From M3007 sp964481485 (GTDB lineage: Bacteria; Bacteroidota; Bacteroidia; Chitinophagales; Saprospiraceae): a stretch of 15,909 nucleotides of DNA. Below the pieces are notes generated by a model, which did no database searches, was not told the origin of the DNA, and saw nothing but the letters and a program-made list of their open reading frames with translations. This document shows, piece after piece, positions 6,456 through 13,984 of the stretch; within the stretch, counting starts at the first letter, position 1, and each line of letters starts with the position of its first letter. A program made the translations under genes and the position numbers. The stretch lies in assembly GCA_964481485.1 (NCBI GenBank), contig CAYZVM010000136.1, positions 1 through 15,909 of the forward strand, read 5' to 3'.

Positions 6456-9400
6456 ATGAAGAAACTTTTCTCCTTAATCACGGCGCTCGGCATGGCTTGT
6501 GCGCTTTATGCTCAAACGCCGGCCAATGACGACTGCGCCGGCCTGATTGACCTCGGCACAGCACCCGGCTGTACGCCCACTGTTTACAGCAACGTGGGTG
6601 CCACGCCAAGCAACATCGGCAATGACAACCTGCCGAGCTGCTTCAACAGCGGCACTGCGCAGCGCGACGTGTGGTTCATGTTCACTTGCCCAGACACGCT
6701 GTTTGAATTTCGCATTACCCTCACGGGTGTAGGAGCCAATTCGATTGAAAATCCCGAGTTTGCCGTATATCGCGGCGACTGCGAGTTCGACGGGCTGGCC
6801 GAGCTGCTCTGCGCAAAAGCGGACGTGGGCGAAAACAGCCTTTTTCTCGATGTGACGGGGCTGACGCCGGGTGCGCAATACTTCATCCGGGTATCGGATT
6901 ATTCGCTGACGGCAACGCCCAATTCGGGGGATTTTACTTTGTGCGTGGACAAAATCCCGCCCATCGTGACCATTGACCAGGGGAGTTCTACTTTGTGCGA
7001 AGGTACGCTCTACGACTCCGGCGGCCCCGATGGAGATTATGGGCCGAATGAGGATTACACTTTTATCATTTGCCCAAGTACGCCCGCAGCGTGTATCACT
7101 TTCACGCTGGAATATTTCAATATCGAAGAATTTGGATTTGAACTGCTGTCTTTTTACGACGGCGACAACACAAATGTGCCGCCTATCACGCAGATAAACA
7201 GCGGTTTCTTTGGCGAGCCGGTCGGTGGTGGCGGCGTTTGTTTTCAGGTGCAAGCCAGCAGCGGCTGCCTCACTGTCCAATTCCAGTCGGACGATTTCAC
7301 CGAGTTTGAAGGTTGGAAAGGCTCTTGGACGTGCAGCACCCAACCTTGTCCGCAACAAGAAACGCTCAGTGTGAGCACCGGTGTCAGCAATGAAGAGGTT
7401 GCCGAGGCGGTCTCCACACCCTTGACCACCGTGACGGTGACGAGTGTCAATTGCGACGAAGGTGCTTATGGCACATTTAGTTTTCCGACCGCCGACAACC
7501 CTATTGGTTTGCAAAAAGGATTAGTGCTTACCTCTGGTGGCGCGGATTTGGTAGTTGGGCCAAACTTATTGACTGGCAACGGTTTTATGCTCGGATTGGA
7601 CGGGGACGCAGACCTTGATTTTCTTTCTCAGCAGGGCAACGGTCAGCAATCGTTCGATGCTTGCGTCATCGAAATGGATGTTGTGGCAAACACCGACGAA
7701 TTGGTGTTCGAATATGTGTTCGGCTCCGAAGAATATCCCGAATTCGTCAACTCTTTCAATGACATTTTCGCATTTCTGATTTCTGGCCCTGGCATCGCAG
7801 GCGACCCGGGTTTGGGCGGCGCCAAAAACATCGCCGTGCTTCCTTTTACAAATACGCCGGTGCAAATCAACAGCGTGAACAACGATGTGAATTGGCAGTA
7901 TTACCGCAACAACGAAGGCGAACAGTTGGCAAGTCAAGTGCTTGAATACGACGGACTTACGGCTGACACATTGGGCGTGAAGAAAAGCCTTACGGCGCGT
8001 TCGGCGGTCATTCCTTGCAATACTTACCACCTGAAAATCGCTGTGGCAGACCGGGGCGATTTCTCGTTGGATTCCGGCGTTTTTATGTCCGACATCAAAG
8101 CGGGCGCCCCAGAAATTGTCGTGCAGTTTACCGCCGGCATTGATTACCTGACGGAAAATTGCCTCCCGGGTGTGCAGGATTTGGTGGTGCTTTCCATCCA
8201 AAAAGCACAACCGAATCCTGTGAAATACAAAGTCACGATCGGCGGCACGGCGACATTGGGGACTGACTATACGCTCGGCATCCCCGACACTATCACATTT
8301 TTGCCCGGTCAGACACAACTGAGTTTTCCTATCGCCGCGATTCCTGACGTGATTTCGGAGGGTACAGAAACTATCACGATTCAACTTTCTAATGACTATG
8401 GCTGCGGCGAGGTGATTTTGAAAACCATCACGATCGAATTGAAGGAAAAAGCCGAAGTGGAAGTAATCAGCGGCGACACGCTTTTTGTGTGCGCTGGCGG
8501 CACGTTGCAACTGACAGCCACAGGTGCGGCGGAATACTTCTGGGCACCGCCCGGTGCTGTGAGCAACCCGTTCATCGCCAATCCGACCATCACACCCACG
8601 CAGGATATTTGGTTGGAAGTGACTGGCACGGTGGGTGTTTGCACAGATATTGATTCTGTTTTTATAGATATTGTTGACCCGGAAATTGATGTGGTCGCGT
8701 TGAGCGACACGAATATTTGCGTTGGCACACAAGTTTTTTTGCAAGCAATCAACAACGTGAACAACACCGGCCTCGTCTGGACCCCCTCCGCAGGTTTAGA
8801 TGATAAAAACAGCCCGACACCCATAGCGACACCTTCTGTAACAACAACTTACACAGCTACTATCAACATCGCTGGCTGCTCCGTGAGCGATTTTGTGACC
8901 ATCAATGTGGACACCTTGTTCTTCCCGGATTTGGTGGACGAAAGCACTATTTGCCAAAACTACTCGCTGCAATTGGGCAATGTGCTGAATAGCACGACCG
9001 AATATGTTTGGACTCCCACGACGGGTTTGAGCGACTCCAACAGTTCAGGCCCTATTGCCACACCCGACGTGACGACGACTTACACGCTCACTGCCACCAG
9101 TGCCAATGGATATTGCTCCCAAACAGAAAGCGTGACGGTGAATGTTACCGCCGCCGATGTTGAAATTGGGGGCGATGACTACCTCGAAATTTGCCTCGGC
9201 GAAACGGTGGATCTCACGGCTCAGTCCAGCCCGGCTGGGGCTACCGTGCAATGGTCGCCCAGCTTCTATGTCAGCAACACCACCGGCCCCACTACGACGG
9301 CTTCCCCCGACGAGTCCGTGACCATTTTTGCTACCTACAACATCAACGGGTGTTTGGTGCGCGATTCGGTGCGGATTCGGGTGGATTCGCTGCCCGACCA

Positions 9401-11378
9401 AACGATTGTGCTGGTGCCGGACAAAGAAATTTACTGCCCCGGCGACACGATTCTTATCCTTTCGCCCAATGAAGACAACCCGGTGTACCAACCGGGCAAT
9501 TTTCCCGATATCCAAATCGAATGGCTGCCTGCCCCTGGCCAAGAAACGCCCGTGGAAAAATGGAACATGGTGTTGACTGCCGACAAAACGGACACATTGT
9601 ATCGCGTCCTCACCAACCGGGGCTGCTTGGATACGTCTTCTGTAATCATACCAGTCGGGGTGCCGCCGGATATTATTATTCAGGCCACTCCCGAAAATAT
9701 ATGCCCGGGCGGAACATCGCAAATAAATGTCACGGTAGACCCTCCCGATACAAAACTCGAATGGCAGGATATGCCTCCCACGCTCTCTTGCTCTACCTGC
9801 CCTGACCCAATAGCAACACTCACCCAAACAACAACTTATACCGTGACAACACCCGGCGCGACTTGCCCAAGCAGCCTGAGTGTGACGATAAACGTCATTC
9901 CCCCGCCCGCGCTCAACCTGCCCGCCAATCCGACTTTTTGTATCGGCGGAAACGGCATCTTGCTCAATACCATTTCAGAGCCGGATGTGCAATATGAATG
10001 GTCGCCTGCCACCGGCCTCGACAATCCGGACATCGCCACGCCAACGGCATCGCCCACGACGGAGACAACTTATTCTGTGATAGCGACTTTGCTAACGCCG
10101 CCGGGTTGCAGCTCGACAGGAACGGTGACAGTCGCCATAGACCAACCTTTCACACTTGACCTTGCCAATGACACCACGATATGCGCTGGGGAAAGTGTGC
10201 GCCTGAGCCAGACCAACTTGCCCGGAATTATTTACAATTGGTCGCCAAATGTCGGCCTTGACGACCCAAGCATCGCCACACCAACAGCCACACCTACAAC
10301 CGGTACCACCTACACTGTGATGGCCGTCCGGACAGCTTGTACCTTCAGCGGCTCAGTGACGATAGATGTGCTGCAAAATCCCATGCTCAACCTGCCCGCC
10401 GACCCGGTGCTTTGCCCCGGAGGCGATACTTTGCTGAACACTATCACTGAACAAGGGGTAGATTATCAATGGACACCGGCCACCGGACTTGACGACCCGT
10501 TCAGCGCCACGCCCACGGCATCACCTGCCGCCACAACGACGTATTCTGTAAAAGCAGAGACACAAGTGGGAGGTTGCATATCGGAAGGAACCGTCACCGT
10601 GACCCGCGCATCTGCCACCATTGATGCGGGACCACCTCAAGCTGTGTGCTTCGGCGACAATGCATCTCTGACGGCTACCACCACCGGCACTGCTGGCACT
10701 ATTACATGGCCGCCTTTTGGCGCGGAAGGCCCTACATTTTCTCCGACGCCCTTAGTTTCAACGACTTACACGGCACTATTGACTTATGGTCCGGGTTGCA
10801 CGGCGAGCGATTCAGTGCAAGTAACAGTGGTACCGGGTGTCACACTTTCTGCCATTACCGCCACACCTGACCCCAGCGAACTGGTCTGCGTCGGTCTGCC
10901 CATTACCCTCGAAGTGGAGGTGACACCTGCCACCGCTATTGTGACTTGGCTTCAAAATGACACCTTGCTGAATGGCATACGGGGAGACTCTGTCACCTTC
11001 GTGCCTTCGGTGCCGGAAGGTACTGCTCGATTCACCGTGATAGCTACTGCTGCCAACAATTGCACAGCCACAGCCGGGCCAATCACATACACTTTCAGGC
11101 GCTGCATTGCTGTGCCCAACGCTTTCACGCCCAACAACGACGCGGTGAACGACACTTTCGGCCCGGTGCTTTTTGGCACCAACACGGAGGTGACGACTTT
11201 CCACGTGTTCAACCGTTGGGGTAAAAAAGTATTCGAAGCCACGCCCAGCCAACAGCGTTGGGACGGCACCGACGACGGCAAGGAATCACCCAGCGATGTG
11301 TATGCCTATTACATCATCGTGCGATATGCCGATGGTACAGAGGAAACTTTGAAAGGGGATATCGCTTTGTTGAGGTGA
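6456..11378 (+). CDS. giant secreted multidomain protein: CUB, choice-of-anchor L, Ig-like repeats, T9SS type B sorting domain
   Basis: The 1640-aa protein starts at ATG 6456 with a signal peptide (MKKLFSLITALGMACALYAQ). By residues: 23-165 is a pre-peptidase-like sandwich (ANDDCAG, YFIRVSDYS); 175-295 is a CUB-like domain (LCEGTLYDSGG, FELLSFYDGD); 305-550 is a choice-of-anchor L domain (GLVLTSGG, VFGSEEYPEFVNSFNDIFAF, SGVFMSDIKAG). Residues 555-660 resemble Calx-beta (TLGTDYTLGIPDTITFLPGQ, ISEGTETITIQLSN) and 665-1548 are about eleven Ig/PKD-like repeats. Residues 1549-1640 are the gliding-motility-associated C-terminal domain (AVPNAFTPNNDAVNDTF, FNRWGKKVFE, WDGTDDGKESPSDVYAYYI), a T9SS type B sorting signal. 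Such proteins are exported by T9SS and stay on or near the surface; adhesion or matrix roles are typical but not shown here. The usual SprF-like partner gene (PorP/SprF family) often found beside type B cargo is not in the window. Confidence 0.93.
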   Translation: MKKLFSLITALGMACALYAQTPANDDCAGLIDLGTAPGCTPTVYSNVGATPSNIGNDNLPSCFNSGTAQRDVWFMFTCPDTLFEFRITLTGVGANSIENPEFAVYRGDCEFDGLAELLCAKADVGENSLFLDVTGLTPGAQYFIRVSDYSLTATPNSGDFTLCVDKIPPIVTIDQGSSTLCEGTLYDSGGPDGDYGPNEDYTFIICPSTPAACITFTLEYFNIEEFGFELLSFYDGDNTNVPPITQINSGFFGEPVGGGGVCFQVQASSGCLTVQFQSDDFTEFEGWKGSWTCSTQPCPQQETLSVSTGVSNEEVAEAVSTPLTTVTVTSVNCDEGAYGTFSFPTADNPIGLQKGLVLTSGGADLVVGPNLLTGNGFMLGLDGDADLDFLSQQGNGQQSFDACVIEMDVVANTDELVFEYVFGSEEYPEFVNSFNDIFAFLISGPGIAGDPGLGGAKNIAVLPFTNTPVQINSVNNDVNWQYYRNNEGEQLASQVLEYDGLTADTLGVKKSLTARSAVIPCNTYHLKIAVADRGDFSLDSGVFMSDIKAGAPEIVVQFTAGIDYLTENCLPGVQDLVVLSIQKAQPNPVKYKVTIGGTATLGTDYTLGIPDTITFLPGQTQLSFPIAAIPDVISEGTETITIQLSNDYGCGEVILKTITIELKEKAEVEVISGDTLFVCAGGTLQLTATGAAEYFWAPPGAVSNPFIANPTITPTQDIWLEVTGTVGVCTDIDSVFIDIVDPEIDVVALSDTNICVGTQVFLQAINNVNNTGLVWTPSAGLDDKNSPTPIATPSVTTTYTATINIAGCSVSDFVTINVDTLFFPDLVDESTICQNYSLQLGNVLNSTTEYVWTPTTGLSDSNSSGPIATPDVTTTYTLTATSANGYCSQTESVTVNVTAADVEIGGDDYLEICLGETVDLTAQSSPAGATVQWSPSFYVSNTTGPTTTASPDESVTIFATYNINGCLVRDSVRIRVDSLPDQTIVLVPDKEIYCPGDTILILSPNEDNPVYQPGNFPDIQIEWLPAPGQETPVEKWNMVLTADKTDTLYRVLTNRGCLDTSSVIIPVGVPPDIIIQATPENICPGGTSQINVTVDPPDTKLEWQDMPPTLSCSTCPDPIATLTQTTTYTVTTPGATCPSSLSVTINVIPPPALNLPANPTFCIGGNGILLNTISEPDVQYEWSPATGLDNPDIATPTASPTTETTYSVIATLLTPPGCSSTGTVTVAIDQPFTLDLANDTTICAGESVRLSQTNLPGIIYNWSPNVGLDDPSIATPTATPTTGTTYTVMAVRTACTFSGSVTIDVLQNPMLNLPADPVLCPGGDTLLNTITEQGVDYQWTPATGLDDPFSATPTASPAATTTYSVKAETQVGGCISEGTVTVTRASATIDAGPPQAVCFGDNASLTATTTGTAGTITWPPFGAEGPTFSPTPLVSTTYTALLTYGPGCTASDSVQVTVVPGVTLSAITATPDPSELVCVGLPITLEVEVTPATAIVTWLQNDTLLNGIRGDSVTFVPSVPEGTARFTVIATAANNCTATAGPITYTFRRCIAVPNAFTPNNDAVNDTFGPVLFGTNTEVTTFHVFNRWGKKVFEATPSQQRWDGTDDGKESPSDVYAYYIIVRYADGTEETLKGDIALLR
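8448..11099 (+). repeat. tandem Ig/PKD-like domain repeats inside the large T9SS protein
   Basis: About eleven units of 75-90 residues share the pattern xCxGxxxxLxA, then W(T/S)PxxGLDDPxxATPTAxPxxTTTYxV, then a Cys and a closing VTVxV strand. Units starting at 9909, 10152, 10383 and 10614 are clearest, spaced 243, 231 and 231 bases. The first and third of these even share CTCAACCTGCCCGCC at the DNA level, a sign of fairly recent duplication or conversion. Each unit has a pair of cysteines that could form a disulfide. Confidence 0.85.
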
Positions 11379-11380
11379 GA

Positions 11381-11467
11381 TGGTTTAGAGTAGTTTAGAG
11401 TGCACAATAGCCAAAGAATCGTGCTGCCAATAGTCTGCAACCACGTTCTCTAAACTACTCTAAACCA
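11381..11467. repeat. 20-bp perfect inverted repeat around a 47-base loop
   Basis: The arms at 11381-11400 and 11448-11467 are exact reverse complements. Each contains an internal tandem of GTTTAGAGTA. The pair fills most of the 118-base gap between the T9SS gene and the PagL-like gene. There is no U-tract on either side, so it is not a standard intrinsic terminator, although as RNA it could still form a strong stem. The loop holds a further GCAC/GTGC mini-stem (11402-11424). Confidence 0.75.
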
Positions 11468-11496
11468 ATATGTAAAGTCATTCCAATAGGGAAAAT

Positions 11497-12615
11497 ATGT
11501 GGAAACGGCAAAAAGCGATTGCACTGCTATTTTTTGCATTTGGCTCACTTCCGTTCGTGGCGCACACCCAATCGGCAGATTCGGCAAGGTTGTCTGACCC
11601 GTTTTCGCTGGGCGCACGCGCACATTACGGCTTCATTATCGCCCATTCGAGGGACATCATCAATGTCTCCAATTCCAATCCGCGTGGCATCGAAGTCAGC
11701 GCCTCTTGGCTGTTGAACAGGGAAAAATACACGCGCAATTCTGGCATCGTGGCTCGGCGCGGTTTTGTGGCGCAGTACATGAATTTCGACAACCCAACCG
11801 TGTTGGGACATTGCATTTCCGTCGCGCCATTTATCGAGCCGATGATACGCCCGTGGCGCCGTTTTTATGCCTCCGTGCAATTGGGCGTGGGCTTTTCCTA
11901 CCTGACCAAAGTGTATGACGACGACAGCAACCCCACCAATCTGTTCTTCAGCACGCCCATCAGTTTTCTGGCAATGACCAACGCCTATTTTTTCTACAAA
12001 ATAAACCCGCATTGGGAAGCCTCGTTGGGTTTCAACTACAACCACATTTCCAACGGCGGCATGAAATTGCCCAACAAAGGCATGAATTTCCCCACTTGGA
12101 ACTTTGGGGCGAATTACAACTTCCACCCGACGGACATCACCCGACCCGCCAAAAATGATGATTGGAAAAAACAGCCGAGAAATTTTGCCTACCTGCTTTC
12201 CATTGCTACCCTGAAAACGGCGACGGCCACCGAAATTTTCCCGGAAAACAAACTGTGCTGGCAACTCGGCGCAATGGCACTGGTCGGGCGGCAGGTGAGG
12301 CGGTTGAGCGGCCTCTCCGTTGGCATGGAGTGGGTACACGACGGGTACGCGCAAGAGATTTTGCGCCGCGAAAAGGTGGAAAAAAGCGCGTGGAAAGGGG
12401 CCGTGCTGTTCGGCCACGAATTGCTCATCAACAGGGTTCGGTTCAACATCCATTTGGGCGCATACGTCCACAATCCCTCGGGCGACATTGACCCCGTTTA
12501 CCAGCGGTATGGGCTTTATTACCGGTTTGGCAAGCACATCATTTTTGGCAGTACCCTCAAAGCACACCGCCATGTGGCCGATGTATTCGATATGCGGCTG
12601 GGGTGGGTGTGGTAA
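11497..12615 (+). CDS. acyloxyacyl hydrolase / PagL-like lipid A 3-O-deacylase, outer-membrane barrel
   Basis: The 372-aa protein has a signal peptide (IALLFFAFGSLPFVAHTQS) and alternating amphipathic strands with aromatic ends (FYASVQLGVGFSYL, WEASLGFNYNHISNGG, VRFNIHLGAYVHN, FDMRLGWVW), ending in Trp as outer-membrane barrels often do. The segment NYNHISNGGMKLPNKGMN matches the PagL active-site region, with His183 and Ser185 in the H-x-S-N arrangement. PagL removes the 3-O acyl chain of lipid A. The third triad residue, a Glu 14 positions after the His in the classic enzyme, is Asn197 here, so catalysis may use another residue or differ. It is longer than PagL itself (about 150 aa mature), like other Bacteroidota members. 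It follows the T9SS gene after an inverted repeat and precedes the VWA lipoprotein by 177 bases; no promoter was evident. Confidence 0.75.
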   Translation: MWKRQKAIALLFFAFGSLPFVAHTQSADSARLSDPFSLGARAHYGFIIAHSRDIINVSNSNPRGIEVSASWLLNREKYTRNSGIVARRGFVAQYMNFDNPTVLGHCISVAPFIEPMIRPWRRFYASVQLGVGFSYLTKVYDDDSNPTNLFFSTPISFLAMTNAYFFYKINPHWEASLGFNYNHISNGGMKLPNKGMNFPTWNFGANYNFHPTDITRPAKNDDWKKQPRNFAYLLSIATLKTATATEIFPENKLCWQLGAMALVGRQVRRLSGLSVGMEWVHDGYAQEILRREKVEKSAWKGAVLFGHELLINRVRFNIHLGAYVHNPSGDIDPVYQRYGLYYRFGKHIIFGSTLKAHRHVADVFDMRLGWVW

Positions 12616-12622
12616 GGTTTTA

Positions 12623-12647
12623 GTTGCAAAAAGATTAAATTTGCAAC
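12623..12647. repeat. 8-bp perfect inverted repeat after the PagL-like gene
   Basis: GTTGCAAA (12623-12630) and TTTGCAAC (12640-12647) flank a 9-base AT-rich loop, 8 bases after the stop codon. The right arm overlaps the TAAATTTG box described separately. It could be an operator-like site, a weak RNA stem, or chance. Confidence 0.3.
12636..12643 (+). promoter_or_regulatory. possible -7 box upstream of the VWA lipoprotein
   Basis: TAAATTTG fits TAnnTTTG. It lies 149 bases before the ATG at 12793, implying a long leader, and no TTG is found at 17-23 bases upstream. The remaining 12648-12792 holds no gene; it has two small palindromes (CGCAAAAATTGCG and CCGGATATCGG) of unclear meaning. Confidence 0.25.
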
Positions 12648-12792
12648 ACCGCAACACGAAGCAGCGCAAAAATTGCGTTGAATACCCGTCCGTTTTGCCC
12701 TCTTTTTATCAAAAACCCCAACCTCACGCCGGATATCGGCGCATCTTTTTCCGAGCCAATTTCCAACAACTCATCATACAAAACCCAACGTC

Positions 12793-13863
12793 ATGAAACT
12801 CACAACTCAAAACCCCACCCGCCACCTCGCACTTCCTTTCTTTCTCATGTTGTCTGTGCTTTTTGCGGCGCTCGCGGGCTGCAAAAAAGACAACGACGAC
12901 TCCGGCTGCCCGAAGTTTGACAGCACACAATTGGTTGTCGTAAGCCAAAACGAATCCACCACCCTGCCCGGCATGGTGTCCGTCTTTTTTAAAGTGGACG
13001 ACGCAGAAGGAAAACCCGTCGCCCAATTGGATTCTTCCAACTTCTCCATTTATGAGAAAGGGCGCAATGACGATTGCCCAAAATTGATTTCAGGGACTGA
13101 ATCCAGATCCAGAATTTCTCCCAAGACCCAAGTATTCAAGAACAACACAATGTTGGTGTTGGACTTTAGCGGCAGCGTAATTACCAACAGCCTCACCGAG
13201 TTGAAATCTGCTGCCAAAAGTTTTGTCCAAAACGTAATGCCCGTCGTCCAAGACGATGCTTACAGAATGGGCATCTGGTGGTTCGATGGTGAGAATGAGC
13301 TGCACCCGTTGGTGGGCTTTACCGCCGACAAAGCGGCCCTGAACAACGCCATTGACGGTATCACAAGCACCATCAGCGCCGACCCCTCTACCGATTTGTA
13401 CGGTGCCATCATCAAAGCGAGCGACATCGCCACGCAGGCATTGGACAGCATCACCACGCAAGGCATCATCACGGCGGGCTCCATCGTGGTCTTCACGGAC
13501 GGCACCGACCAAGCCGCCAGATATGCCAAAGCCGATGCCTTCGCCAAAGTAAGTGGCCTCGATGAGCGCATTGCTGTCTTTTCCATCGGGCTTGGCGACG
13601 AGATTGACCAAGCGGTGTTGAAAACTATCGGTAAGAGCGGGAGTGTTTTTGCCACGAATAAAGCCGAATTGGAAACCAAATTTATCGAAATCGCGGCCCT
13701 TGTTTGGGCAGAAGCCAACAGTTACTATCTGTTTGAATACTGCAGCCCCAAACGCGACGGCAGCGGCACCAACGAATTGATAATCGAGGTGACCTTGGGC
13801 AACAAAAAAGGTGCGCTGAAGACCTCGTTCGACGCGACGGGCTTCACCAGCGGTTGCCAATAA
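12793..13863 (+). CDS. von Willebrand factor type A domain lipoprotein
   Basis: The 356-aa product has a signal peptide with lipobox LAGC (Cys30), followed by an acidic KKDNDDSG stretch. Bacteroidota use such charged residues after the cysteine to direct some lipoproteins to the surface; here that is suggestive only. Residues 45-90 form a beta-rich N-terminal segment (VSVFFKVDDAEGKPVAQLDSSNFSIYE), like the DUF/Ig-like region before many bacterial VWA domains. The VWA domain (about 119-310) has a full metal-ion-dependent adhesion site: DFSGS (Asp124, Ser126, Ser128), Thr200 in DPSTDLYGA, and Asp236 in VVFTDGTDQ. This favours divalent-metal-dependent protein binding. Cysteines at 39, 95 and near the C-terminus (EYCSP, SGCQ) could pair. 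There is no peptidase or chelatase partner, so the ligand is unknown. It ends in a strong terminator, so it is the last gene of its transcript. Confidence 0.9.
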   Translation: MKLTTQNPTRHLALPFFLMLSVLFAALAGCKKDNDDSGCPKFDSTQLVVVSQNESTTLPGMVSVFFKVDDAEGKPVAQLDSSNFSIYEKGRNDDCPKLISGTESRSRISPKTQVFKNNTMLVLDFSGSVITNSLTELKSAAKSFVQNVMPVVQDDAYRMGIWWFDGENELHPLVGFTADKAALNNAIDGITSTISADPSTDLYGAIIKASDIATQALDSITTQGIITAGSIVVFTDGTDQAARYAKADAFAKVSGLDERIAVFSIGLGDEIDQAVLKTIGKSGSVFATNKAELETKFIEIAALVWAEANSYYLFEYCSPKRDGSGTNELIIEVTLGNKKGALKTSFDATGFTSGCQ

Positions 13864-13894
13864 AACACACTCGGATTTGAATATTTTTGAACAG

Positions 13895-13933
13895 AGGTGA
13901 CGCGATATGGATTCGCGTCGCCTTTGTTTTTTT
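13895..13933 (+). terminator. intrinsic terminator of the VWA lipoprotein gene
   Basis: An 11-bp stem (13895-13905 with 13913-13923, one G-U pair) and a 7-base loop are followed by TTGTTTTTTT. It begins 32 bases after the stop codon. This is the clearest intrinsic terminator in the window. Confidence 0.85.
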
Positions 13934-13984
13934 CGCCCAATTCGGAACTTGGTGCCTGAAATCTTCAAATTGGACAAGGGCTGC

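Noticed and set aside
6474..7514. 346-codon open frame on the minus strand
   Set aside because: Lies wholly antisense to the T9SS protein, has no recognisable domain or signal, and reflects codon bias of the real gene.
7566..8744. 392-codon open frame on the minus strand
   Set aside because: Antisense to the choice-of-anchor L and Calx-beta-like region, rich in His/Arg/Cys, with no family features.
8448..11099. Repeats considered as a CRISPR-like or minisatellite array
   Set aside because: The periodicity is at the protein-domain level inside one long reading frame; there are no constant short repeats with unique spacers.
11545..12669. 374-codon open frame on the minus strand
   Set aside because: Antisense to the PagL-like gene, whose signal peptide and barrel strands are convincing.
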